Part shown: positions 34,348 through 44,140 of the stretch, piece by piece
How positions within the stretch are numbered: the stretch's first letter is position 1
Layout of the letters: the number at the start of each line of letters is the position of its first letter
Source: Chionoecetes opilio
Taxonomy: Eukaryota > Arthropoda > Malacostraca > Decapoda > Majidae
Assembly: GCA_016584305.1 (NCBI GenBank)
Contig: JACEEZ010020909.1
Location: 1 to 64,000 of the forward strand
DNA: 64,000 nucleotides
Direction: 5' to 3'
Notes under the pieces: generated by a model
Database searches by the model: none
What the model was told of the DNA's origin: nothing
The model's input: only the letters and a program-made list of their open reading frames with translations
Translations under genes and position numbers: made by a program

Positions 34348-35376
34348 TCAAACCTCGATATAACGGACTAAAGGGGGGGAGGAGTGGTTCGTTAAAGCCG
34401 ATTGTCCGTTATAGCGAGGGTATTTTCCCAAGGGTGGAAAAATATATGAAAAAATCGGAAAAATTGTGAAATAAATGAGAAATCACAAACACAACCAGAC
34501 TGTGTAGCTATGTTGGGAGGTAAACAGTGACTGGCATTACATGCTGAATTTGGTCCGCTCCTACAAGTGAAATAAATGAGAAATAATCACAAACACAACC
34601 AGACTGTGTAGCTAGTCAAGCTAAGCTCTAGTGAAAGGTAAACACATTTAGGTAAATCATAATCATAGTTGACACTGCACACCAGGCAACACACTGACCC
34701 AAAGGCTTACAACACTCCACACCACCCACTGCACACCAGGCAACACACTGACCCAAAGGCTTACAACACTCCACACCACCCACTGCACACCAGGCACCAC
34801 ACTGACCCAATGGCTTACACCACTCCACACCACCCACTGCACACCAGGCAACACACTGACCCAATGGCTTACACCACTTCACACCACCCCTGCACACAAA
34901 GGCTCCCGCGTGTGTCCACCCCGCACATACACTCTCCCGTCAACCCTTTCCCGCCCACATCGCCCACATCCGGGTTTCTCACCGCGAAGTTTAAACAGTA
35001 ATTTGCACTTCTTACGTATATGAATAATAGCCATTAAAATGCGATTATATGTCTACATTCACATAGAATGATGATATTTCATGGCATACCAAGCAGTAAT
35101 GAGCGAGCCTGGAGACTTACTACCTCTCCTAATACCAGTCCCGAGCAGTTGTGGGCGAGCGTGCCAAATCCAGCATGTAGTGCCAGTCACTGTTTACCTC
35201 CCAACATAGCTACACGGTCTGGTTGTGTTTGCGATTATTTCTTATTTATTTCACAACTTTTCCTGTGTTTTTCCTATATTTTCACACCCTTGGGAAAATA
35301 CCCTTACAGTAAAGGACAATCGGCTTTAACGGACCACTTCTCCCCCCTTTTAGTCTGATAAATCGAGGGTCGACTG
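34345..35376 (+). mobile_element. pogo-like non-autonomous element, family A, second copy
   Basis: Left end CAGTCAAACCTCGATATAAC, right end inverted (CGAGGGTCGACTG), set between TA arrays. 1,032 bp, non-coding. It carries a private four-copy tandem repeat (34,672-34,888). Its interior (ACAGTGACTGGCA, CCAACATAGCTAC) also matches 13,440-13,620. Confidence 0.8.
34672..34888. repeat. Four-copy 54-bp tandem repeat
   Basis: Units of 54 bp (CTGCACACCAGGCAACACAC ... CCACACCACCCA) repeated four times with few changes. Because 54 is a multiple of three, false repeat proteins appear on both strands. Confidence 0.85.
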
Positions 35377-35378
35377 TA

Positions 35379-35506
<128 letters not shown>

Positions 35507-35618
35507 CGTTACTGCTGAATGAGAAGAGGGGTTGCTCTGCCGCACCCTTCTGTGACATGCAGGTGTCAATTTCTAGTTTATTATCCACGCTTACATCTGC
35601 CCCTCTACTATATATATA

Positions 35619-36806
35619 CAGTAAACCCTCTCATATCCGGACTAATTGGGCCAAGGAGTGTCAGAATAATGCAAGAATCCGAATAATGGGGGGATTATAT
35701 CCCCCATATTAAAAAAAAAAAAAAAATATTCTAGGTGCATATTAAATTTCTGAGTCATGCAAATATCAATAAACATAAGATAAATCATGTAAATATATAA
35801 ATCTACGGTAAAAATACACAATAAAAATACAGTACTGTACAGGTGTAGTGTACAGTACTGTCAGTCCTACGTCTGGCAGCCGGCAGCTGTATCATGATGG
35901 CGGAGATTTCCTCCTCCTCCTTGGTGTTGGTTGTAGGGCTGTGAGGAGCCCTATGATCCCTGGTGATGTCCTATGGTGCTATCAGAGGCGTGGTAGCTGA
36001 TCTGTCTTCTTCAGGAAGGCACAGGTGAGGCGGATGACAGCGTGTTGTCCTGAGAGGTAGGCAGGACGCCAGGCGGGGCAGGTCGCTCGCCAGCAGGGTG
36101 GGCAGGGCTTTACGTCTTATTACTAGTTATTATACATCGTAGTGATTATGGTGAGCTGTTTGTTATATACACGTGTCATTATTTAGGTCAGTGTAGTACT
36201 GTGTGTCACCATAAATAAGGGTTATTTAAAGGTGTTGAGTGTGCGGGGTAGCCAGTGATGGGGAAACATTCTTGCCGCGGCCACCCCGTAACACTAACGG
36301 AAAAAGTGTCCGTGTGACACGACCTTTAAAGGCCGTGTCATATGCCTTGTTGACTTGCGATTGGTCGAGAGGTTTTAGAAACCGTTTGTCATTGGCTGGT
36401 GACTGATGACAAGTTTGATGACGTCATTACTCGCCCAGCCAGTCAGGGCCTTCCTACCTGTTTACTACCTACCGAGGGAGGCTTGCTGGATAAGGTAGAA
36501 AGGCCAGGTAATATCTAGGTGGTGGGGGAGTGGGTGGTAGCTGGAGATACCACCTCCATTGCTGGATCTGGGTCCAAGACTCAATGGCCACAGATCACCT
36601 GCCAATACAACATTTGGACACAACAAAGAAACCACAATTACAGTATGAAAGTATATGCTCAGTGATTAAGATCATAAAAGCTTTGCCTGGCTGCCTGGGC
36701 CTCTAACCTCACTAACTCACATCATGACATCCTACCTAAGCCTTAAAAAAAAAAAAAAAAAAAGGAGGTCCGAAGAATGAGGGTCCGGATATGAGAGGGT
36801 TTACTG
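35619..36806 (+). mobile_element. TA-target element, family F
   Basis: Left end CAGTAAACCCTCTCATATCC; right end inverted GGATATGAGAGGGTTTACTG; TA duplications at both sides. 1,188 bp, non-coding. At 35,940-36,060 it holds, inverted, the repeat that serves as insertion target for the transposon at 41,150, here unoccupied. Confidence 0.85.
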
Positions 36807-37019
36807 TATATAGTAAGGAGCAAGTAATGTTTTTTTTATTGAATAAACTAATACTATAACTACTTTATGTAAATATCCTTTATGTTACCGTCTATGTATA
36901 GGAGATGGAATTAAACTAACTGACCTCTCACTGAACTAACTGACCCAACAATAATTAACTGGATGAAACCTGTTAATGCAATGTGCCCCACGCATACCAA
37001 TCCCTTAACACTTGGTTAT

Positions 37020-37480
37020 AATATAACTTAGTCACCAAATACTTGAACTCTTTCACTTCTTCAGTTCTCTTCCCACCCTACAATACATCACATCTTGTGA
37101 CTACTGTTACAGTCACTATAAGATGTACCAAAGTCAATCACTTCTCTTTTCACCCGAAAGGCATCACCTTATCTTTCCCAGCATTCACCATGAGCTTTCT
37201 TCTCTTACACATACTATGAAATTCATTGATCACATTGTGAAGCTCCCTTTCACTTATTACTAACAGCACAGTGTCCTCTGCAAACAGAACTGCTACCACT
37301 GACTAAACCACTCCATTAATTCTCAACCATGCACTCAAACTTCTCTCTTTTGCTTTCATTCTCCTCATACAACCATCCCTGAAAATAATACACAGCCATG
37401 GTGACATCATACACCCCTTCTTACTCCCACTTTTATAACAAAACTTGCTGAGCTTCCCCTCTACTTGCAAGCTTGGTGGG
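37020..37480 (-). pseudogene. Non-LTR RT fragment with FADD-type box
   Basis: Minus strand: FECMVEN, then, after a stop, WSGLVSGSSSVC in place of the expected VAVLFAEDTVLL catalytic block (readable in a neighbouring frame), then a block equivalent to HNVINEFHSMCKRRKLMVNA spread over shifted frames. This is the palm C-terminal part of a LINE RT seen in decapods (memory). Short and decayed. Confidence 0.6.
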
Positions 37481-37657
37481 GAAGCTTAGTGATAGTTTTG
37501 CTATAGGAGGGGAATGTTCATTGCAGAAATGCCTCTAGGATACCATTACATGTCCTTTGACTAAAACTATTGTTTTATAAATCATAATTGGGGCCGACAT
37601 ATTGTTACCACCCAAATAACAGTTGAAGCATGAATAACTTAAATCTTATGTTTGCAG

Positions 37658-37914
37658 TGGCCAACATGTCATATGACCGGCTAGAACATCCTGGGGGCCT
37701 GTGCAACCACCAAGTTGTGCTGCAGCAAGGCACAGAGGAGGAACTGACGCTATACGGGTTTCGATCATCTCCCTGCTGCACGTTCTTCTACCATCTCCTG
37801 TCTGTTTTGACCTTTGGCTCTCTTTACCTGGTGACCTACTGGCGACCAGATTGGAGGGTCCTGTGGAGCCATGGAAAATGTGCTCTTGCTGAGGCAGAAT
37901 CTCTTATTCTTGTG
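37658..37914 (+). CDS. P5B-type ATPase (ATP13A2/3-like), N-terminal coding exon
   Basis: An exon of 257 bp between acceptor TTTGCAG (ends 37,657) and donor GTG|GTAAGA (37,915). From the first ATG inside it (37,666) the frame reads 83 codons and ends in phase 0. Residues QQGTEEELTLYGF, VLTFGSLYLVTYWRPDWRV and CALAEAESLIL match the N-terminal P5-ATPase region of ATP13A proteins (G.E.E..YG..., first membrane segment, YW.P.WRV), which act as lysosomal/endosomal polyamine transporters. The catalytic exons (DKTGTLT) are not in the window on either strand, so the remaining introns must be long. Whether the start is at 37,666 or further upstream is unresolved. Confidence 0.75.
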
Positions 37915-38147
37915 GTAAGATTCTTATTAAATTAACCAATTTAACACCCAAATTATTGAAGATTTGTATATGTTTAATGTAATGTAGTGTGCTATAGAAC
38001 TTTTACCTGCCAATATTAGTACCATGGTTATTTAGGTAAATGCAGACCAGGTGGTGAATGTGAGTGTAATTATTATCATTATAATGGTGCAATTATGAGT
38101 TTGAAATTGTGTTCATGAACCGATTTTTTTCAAAAAGTGAGACGTTC

Positions 38148-38174
38148 GATATATATATATATAATATATATATA

Positions 38175-38212
<38 letters not shown>

Positions 38213-38224
38213 TATATATATATA
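38148..38224. repeat. (TA)n array
   Basis: TA repeats followed by (CA)n at 38,236-38,254, leading straight into the left end of a family E element. Confidence 0.85.
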
Positions 38225-38252
38225 AATTAATAAATACACACACACACACACA

Positions 38253-38359
38253 CACTACCCTCCGAGTTTCACGTTATGCGAGTTTCGCGATCCTCGAGTT
38301 TCGCGCTGAGTCCTAAATTCTTATCATCCCGACTTTCGCGCATTATATCCCAGAGATTC

Positions 38360-38411
<52 letters not shown>

Positions 38412-39662
38412 TGTGTGTGTTTGTGTGTGTACCTACAGCGCCATTAGGCAGTGACCTCCAGGAGTGGGATGGTAGGCCCTGGAGATTAACTTGAGGGCTG
38501 TGATGGTTGGCCCTCGCCCATGGTGGCGCAGACAGAATTTCTATAGTGACGCCTGTGATTAGAGGCTCATGCTGCCCTCTGTATCCTCCGATGCACTCGC
38601 AATCGAAGGTAGAGCTAATGGGCAGCATGTGGGTGTTCTTAGGCCACTCAACAGTGCAGAGAAAGATTTTAAGTGGATTTTACAGCCCTCATCAAGGATC
38701 GAACTCGGATCACCGAGAACGCCACTCGGAGACTTCTTCTTCTTCTTGTGACCTTTTCTGCTTAGTATCACTTTGTAGGTCGTCTGTCAAGCTCGTGCTC
38801 GAGCTTGACATATATCTTGACGCTACCCACTCTGCTACCGCCTCCCATAAGAGACGTACGGGACACATCTTCCTTCCTTCCTGCTTAGTATAGTATAATA
38901 ATAAGCTTAGTATAGCTGTATGTAGTTTTGCTTTGTTTTTTTCCATTTGTTTGTGTTTTTCTCTACAGGAACAGCCGGTGTCGCATAAGATAGGTAACAC
39001 CTCGAAATAAGTAGCACCTTACCTTACTATTTACCACAAAATACTCCTTTATAAGTGATTAACCATGACGTGTGTGGTACTGTGGTTTCTGGAGGTACTG
39101 GAGGAGACAGAAGAGAAGAGAGGAAGGCATTGTGACAGTGTTATTGTCGTATAACACTGTCACACAACCATCAGGTGACAAGATATGTGTCAGGCTCACT
39201 CACTCAGACCAAAACAGCATCCGCTGGGGGACTCCCAACTCAAGCTCAATCTCAAGCTCCTCTCCTCCTTCCTCTTCTCTACGTAGTGTTGGCCGAAGCC
39301 ACCACCCCGGGAAGCGGGTCACAAACCCTAGGCTAACACCCAGTACCCATTCACTGCTGGGTGGACAGTGGCTTGGGGCATTTTCAGGATATTTTTTGGG
39401 GTAAAAAGTAAGTCTTATAAGCTGTAAAATACGGTAGGTACACAGCCCTCAAGTTAACCTCCAGGGCCTACCATCCCACCCCTGGAGGTCACTGCCTAAC
39501 GGCGCTGTAGGCACACACACCACACACACAAACAAAAAAAAAAAAAAAAAAAAAAAACGGACTAAATAAGCATTTTTACAGGGTTTATAATACCCGAGTT
39601 CGCGATCCGCGAGTTTTGCGCTATGCCTCCAGAAGAAAGCAAACGCGAAACTCGGGAGGGTA

Positions 39663-39665
<3 letters not shown>
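38253..39665 (-). mobile_element. TA-target element, family E, full second copy
   Basis: Same termini as 7,583-8,946 (CACTACCCTCC... and inverted GGGAGGGTAGTG), lying in the opposite orientation; 1,413 bp. It too carries the SINE at the same internal position (38,425-38,850), so SINE insertion preceded amplification of this subfamily. Two dinucleotide/homopolymer runs mark the SINE tails. Confidence 0.8.
38425..38850 (-). repeat. Full-length SINE inside family E element
   Basis: Reverse-strand copy of 8,415-8,835 with the same split tRNA-like head (A box GTAGCAGAGTGG, hairpin, AAGAAGAAG tract, GAGTTCGATCC B box) and body. Confidence 0.8.

Positions 39666-39739
<74 letters not shown>
39666..39739. 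repeat. (TA)n between two head-to-head family E ends
   Basis: 74 bp of TA with GGGTAGTG on its left and CACTACCC on its right: the same terminus in opposite orientations. Confidence 0.9.
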
Positions 39740-39742
<3 letters not shown>

Positions 39743-39848
39743 TACCCTCCCGAGTTTCGCGTTTGCTTTCTTCTGGAGGCATAGCGCAAAACTCGCGGAT
39801 CGCGAAACTCGGGTATTATAAACCCTGTAAAAATGCTTATTTAGTCCG

Positions 39849-39882
<34 letters not shown>

Positions 39883-40235
39883 TGTGTGCCTACAGCGCCG
39901 TTAGGCAGTGACCTCCAGGGGTGGGATGGTAGGCCCTGGAGGTTAACTTGAGGGCTGTGTACCTACCGTATTTTACAGCTTATAAGACTTACTTTTTACC
40001 CCAAAAAATATCCTGAAAATGCCCCAAGCCACTGTCCACCCAGCAGTGAATGGGTACTGGGTGTTAGCCTAGGGTTTGTGACCCGCTTCCCGGGGTGGTG
40101 GCTTCGGCCAACACTACGTAGAGAAGAGGAAGGAGGAGAGGAGCTTGAGATTGAGCTTGAGTTGGGAGTCCCCCAGCGGATGCTGTTTTGGTCTGAGTGA
40201 GTGAGCCTGACACATATCTTGTCACCTGATGGTTG
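39740..40235 (+). mobile_element. Family E, truncated third copy
   Basis: Starts CACTACCCTCCCGAGTTTCG and follows the left part of 7,583-8,946 up to about 40,235, where it is cut by a family D end (GAATGCTCGTATAACGGACT). Confidence 0.75.
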
Positions 40236-40305
40236 TGACATCGAATGCTCGTATAACGGACTTCCCTGTATATATAATATATATATATTAATAATATATA
40301 TATAT

Positions 40306-40360
<55 letters not shown>

Positions 40361-40650
40361 ATATATATATAAGGGAAGTCCCGTTATACGAGCATTCGAT
40401 ATACGAATATCCGATGATACGAGATGTGTAAATTAGGGTCTATTTTCAATATACGAGATCGAAAATCCAATGCTACGACATGCAAACTGGGGTGAGTAAA
40501 ATTACCAAGTTATTTACTAAAGTAAATTACAAGTTATTTACTAAAATTATAAAGTCATTTACTGACTATGATTTTACCTAAGGTTGTACGATAAGCCAGC
40601 GAGACATATTTCCGGGCAAGAATGGCATGCCAGACTGCCTCTCTCTGCCT
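40236..40650. mobile_element. Two family D ends facing across (TA)n
   Basis: 40,237-40,263 is an inverted family D end; a TA array fills 40,267-40,372; a forward family D end (GGGAAGTCCCGTTATACGAG) starts at 40,374 and runs to about 40,650 before losing similarity. Confidence 0.75.
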
Positions 40651-41141
40651 TCTGTCCCTGTCATCTAAAACTAATTATCGTTTTATTTGGAATGCTTGCG
40701 TTTTAAGGAGTTTTAATGTATCAGATAGTAAAATATATAAGTAAGGAGCCTGTGTTGCTAGTATTTTGGTGGTAGAAGGTGTGTATGTGGGTTAAAATAG
40801 TGAATATTTGTTATGGGGCGGCCCTGCGGCAAGAATCTTTCCGTCACTCACTGCCCCGCCAGCAGTCACCTTATCATAACATCTTTAAATCACCCTTATT
40901 TATGGTGACACACGGTGCTACATTGATTTAGATAATGACACGTGTATATAACACCATACCATTCACCATAATCACTAAGTTGTATAATAACGAGTAATAA
41001 GACGTTTAAGCCTGCCCAAACCTACCGTGGCGGAGGTGGCGCCCGCCGCCTCTCAAAAGTTTTGACCCGCCATCATCCGTCTCACCTGTGCCTTCCTGAA
41101 GAAGACAGTCAGCTCCCACGCATGTGATAGCACCATAGGAT

Positions 41142-41149
41142 ATCACCAG
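41142..41149 (+). repeat. Left 8-bp target site duplication
   Basis: ATCACCAG, identical to 43,845-43,852. It fits the nTnnnnAn pattern of hAT target sites. Confidence 0.9.
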
Positions 41150-41256
41150 TAGGGTGTCCCAAAATGCAAAAGTTTTGAAATGTTGCACGCTCGTGTGTTA
41201 TTCCGGTTTTCTCATAGTAAAACAGTATTGCGTTGAAATTTTGGGCGAATTGAGTA

Positions 41257-41284
41257 ATATTTAGGGGTCCCGACAAAGTGAACA
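41257..41284 (+). repeat. Left subterminal inverted repeat
   Basis: AATATTTAGGGGTC followed by CCGACAAAGTGAAC. Its inverse at 43,701-43,728 differs at two bases. A looser match extends about 10 bp further outward. Possible second transposase-binding site. Confidence 0.85.
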
Positions 41285-41319
41285 TTTAGGTGACGTGACT
41301 CTAATTTCAGGATTTTTCT

Positions 41320-41354
41320 AAATTTCCACTTTTTTTCTCCCTCAGGTTATCAAC
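41320..41354 (+). promoter_or_regulatory. Possible 3' splice site and start context
   Basis: A pyrimidine tract (TTTTTTTCTCCCTCAG, ending 41,345) lies 9 bases before the ATG, suggesting a 5'-UTR intron. The start context ATCAACATGG has A at -3 and G at +4, which supports ATG 41,355 as the start. Confidence 0.4.
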
Positions 41355-43595
41355 ATGGCAACAAGAGCCGCTAGTAATCTTTGGCTGATCGACAAGGCTC
41401 CAATCGATGAAATCACCGGAGCCCGGCTACCATCGAAGGAGCAGGTCCTCCTCCACTACCACCACCACCACCGGGAGATGGGGAAGACGGCGAGCGGGAG
41501 CAGGAAGGCGGTGGTGGAGGAGGTTCTCCCCTTCTGGTCGCGCGCCAGGATTCCGACAACTACAGTAATACACGCCGGCACGAAGCTGTCAAAGCTGGTA
41601 AAGGCGTACAATGACCTCAAGAAGAACAAGAACAAAGACAGGCCGGAACATCGTATGGATGAGGAGATTTTCAAAGGAGACCTCCAAGAAATCTTCGACC
41701 TCGCACACTCCTCCTCTCTCCAACGGGCAGATGTGAAGGACGAGGACAAGGAGTTCCTACGGAGTCAGAGAGAAGACAGAGGGGAATCATCCATGGCTGG
41801 AATTGACCTTGTGACAGCGAAGAAGGTGGAGAAGCAGGTCGAGCGTGGAACTTGACTCAAGCGGCTCCGGGAACGTGAAGACAGCGACATTGCCAGGCTG
41901 ACTGAAAGGGCGGAAATCCCAAGCCAAAGCAGTAGCAGCAGCAGCAGTCCTGTGTCGACGACGTCATCACCGGCTCGTGGATCCCGAAGCCAGAGGAGAA
42001 AACTCAAACAGTCGCCATCGATCTCCGCGAAGGATCTTAACCTCATTTCAACTTGGGATTGAGAGAAGTTGTCGGTGCGGCAAGCAACGTCAACGGTCGC
42101 AGCTACCGCTCAAGTTCTTGGAATAAACATTGGGAGTATGGCGGTCTCGAAGAGCACGGTCCATCGAGCACGAATTGCGGGGAGAGAGCAAGCCGCCAAG
42201 AAGATCGTGGAACTGCGGAACCAGGAGATACCTGAGAGGTTGGTCCTGCATTGGGACGGAAAACTCCTCCCGTCCCTCTCTGGCGATACGGAGGACCGCA
42301 TCGCTGTCCTCCTCACAGGGGAAGATGACGCCAAGTTCCTTCTTGGGGTCCCGGCAAGCTCGGATTCGACTGGCAGAAACGTGGCTGCAGTGGTCTTGAA
42401 GGAGGTGGACGAAGCGGGCGTCAGGGACAAGATCATCGCCTTCTGTTTCGACACCACGGCTTCGAACACTGGCATGGTGCAAGGTGCTTGCATTCGGATT
42501 GAGCAAGAACTCGGACGAAGCTTGCTTTGGTTGGCCTGCCGCCATCATGTCCACGAGGTGATCCTCAAGGATGTCTTCGAAGCCAGCCTCGGCTCTTCCT
42601 CTGGTCCTGACATTGAAATCTTCAAACGACTCCGTGATCGATGGTCCTTCGTGGATTCCTCGCAGAGAGAGACAGTGGAAAGATCGGAGGACCTCGTAGA
42701 ATTCTTCGCCACCAATGACACTGCCAGCAAGCTGAAGGACGACGCATTGGCCTTCCTGAAGGAGGCTCTGATGTCAAAGAACCATCCCAGGGAGGACTAT
42801 GAAGAACTTCTCCGTCTCTCCTACCTGTTCCTCGGTGGTGAAGGTCCAGCCAAACCATTCCGCCGTCCTGGAGCTCTCCATCAAGCCCGGTGGATGGCCA
42901 AGGCCATCTACTGCCTCAAGCTTCAGATGCTGAAATCCCAGCTGTCGCTGACTGGTCGAGAGAAGGCCAGAGTGGAACGAGTGGCCCTCTTCGTTGCTCT
43001 GGTGTACTGCAAGCAATGGCATGAGGCACCGATCTCTGTGAAAGCTCCGTTGAACGACGTGCTCTTCCTCGAGATCCTCAAGACATACCCTGACCAAACC
43101 GTTGCCAAGGCAGCAGAACAAGCCCTGCGACGCCACCTGTGGTACGTTTCCGAGGAAAACGCGGGACTGGCCTTCTTCGACTCAAGGATTGATGTGGAGG
43201 AGAAGAAGCAGATGGTCAAGGCATTGGACAAGCCCGCCTCGAAGAAGGAACTCAAGCGATTGGAGGGAAAAAAGATGACGATGTCTTCCTCCCTCTCGTC
43301 CTTCGTCACTATGAAGACACGGTCCTTCTTTCAGAAACTCGACGCGGACGAGGGCTTCCTGGCAAAGGACCCGGCATTGTGGGAGGAGGACGACCGATTC
43401 AAGGACGCTCGGAAACGGGCACTTGGCCTCCGAGTGGTCAACGATGCCGCGGAGCGGGGCATCGCCCTAGTCCAACGCTACCTGGGGTCCACGAAGTCGG
43501 CCGCACAGGAGAAGTATCTCCTCCAGTTAGTCCACCACCATCGGAAACTTGTGGGGCGGGAAAAGAAGGAGGACCTTCAAAAGAAGGCTTTCTGA
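41355..43595 (+). CDS. hAT-like transposase, single frame with two in-frame TGA
   Basis: 746 codons in one frame from ATG 41,355 to TGA 43,593-43,595, broken only by TGA at codon 167 (41,853) and codon 236 (42,060). N-terminal 165 residues: His-rich patch, FWSRARIPTTT and KNKNKDRPE, probably DNA-binding. Residues about 146-185 are coiled-coil-like, and 192-218 Ser-rich then basic (possible nuclear signal). Catalytic candidates: D301 in LVLHWDGKLLP, D366 in IIAFCFDTTASNTG, C395-x2-H398 in LACRHHVHE, R512-W513 in HQARWMAKA, E700 in VVNDAAERGIAL. This order and spacing follow the hAT RNase-H fold with its helical insertion. No BED zinc finger and no recognisable hATC block. I recall similar unnamed arthropod proteins. 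Both stops could derive from CGA by CpG decay. If neither is read through, the longest piece begins after 42,062. Confidence 0.8.
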
Positions 43596-43700
43596 ATGGA
43601 AACAATGAAAGCTGTCTGTTTTGGTTTCCTTATAAGTTTCTTTCTAAAAATGTGGGATGTTATGAGTTTTTTCTTTGTTTTTTAAGGTTATTAGAAAATT

Positions 43701-43728
43701 GTTCAGTTTGTCGCGACCCCTAAATATT
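43701..43728 (-). repeat. Right subterminal inverted repeat
   Basis: Inverted counterpart of 41,257-41,284, located in the 3' untranslated region of the transposase. Confidence 0.85.
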
Positions 43729-43778
43729 CTCCGAATTTCTAATTTCACAGGAACTCTTCTTATGCATGTGTGAACAGA

Positions 43779-43784
43779 AATAAA
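43779..43784 (+). terminator. Poly(A) signal of the transposase gene
   Basis: AATAAA, 184 bp after the stop codon and 60 bp before the right end of the element. Confidence 0.6.
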
Positions 43785-43844
43785 ACACGAGCAAGTGAAA
43801 AAAACATGTTTCATTTTTTCCCTCTATGATCTTGGGACACCCTA

Positions 43845-43852
43845 ATCACCAG
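43845..43852 (+). repeat. Right 8-bp target site duplication
   Basis: ATCACCAG, directly after the terminal CCCTA. Confidence 0.9.
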
Positions 43853-44140
43853 TGATCATAGGATTCCTCAAAGGGTCCTCGCTCCCCTACTAAATAATTA
43901 CCAAGGAGATCTCTGCTGGCGGGGAATTGCGGGCGACGGCCGATTTCCGCCGCCCACACAACACCCCGTTATCAGCTGTAGCTACCTGTGCCTTCCTGAA
44001 TAAGTCAAGTCAGCTCCCACGTCTGTGATAGCACCATAGGATATCACCAGGGATCATAGGATTCCTCAAGGGGTTCTCGCACCCCTACTAAATATTACCA
44101 AAGGCATCTATCTCCCTTGGTGTTGATATCCACCGCACGG
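43853..44140. repeat. Target repeat: tandem copy with unoccupied site
   Basis: 43,853-43,920 is the right half of the interrupted repeat. About 43,985-44,130 is a second, uninterrupted unit reading GCACCATAGGATATCACCAG and on into GGATCATAGGATTCC, with the target ATCACCAG present once (44,043-44,050). Related unoccupied units are near 35,960 (inverted) and 52,150. Confidence 0.85.

Larger units (their letters stand above)
41150..43844 (+). mobile_element. Near-intact hAT-like DNA transposon
   Basis: 2,695 bp with terminal inverted repeats TAGGGTGTCCCAA (13 of 13 identical, 15 of 16 with the next three) and an 8-bp target duplication. A second inverted repeat, 26 of 28 identical, lies inside each end at 41,257-41,284 and 43,701-43,728, 107 and 116 bp from the tips. 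One long frame fills the middle. The flanks rejoin to match an unoccupied repeat copy at 44,000-44,100. TAGGG fits the YARNG start of hAT ends. It is GC-richer than its surroundings and much less decayed, hence a recent arrival. Confidence 0.9.

Noticed and set aside
34628..35001. Repeat proteins on both strands
   Set aside because: A 54-bp tandem repeat, divisible by three, inside a non-coding transposon.
41853..42062. Selenocysteine decoding of the two TGA codons
   Set aside because: No conserved Cys counterpart or SECIS-like structure that I can see; CGA decay is simpler.
42090..43309. Antisense open frames of 97-154 codons opposite the transposase
   Set aside because: Shadows of a GC-rich coding strand; no recognised motif and no independent promoter.
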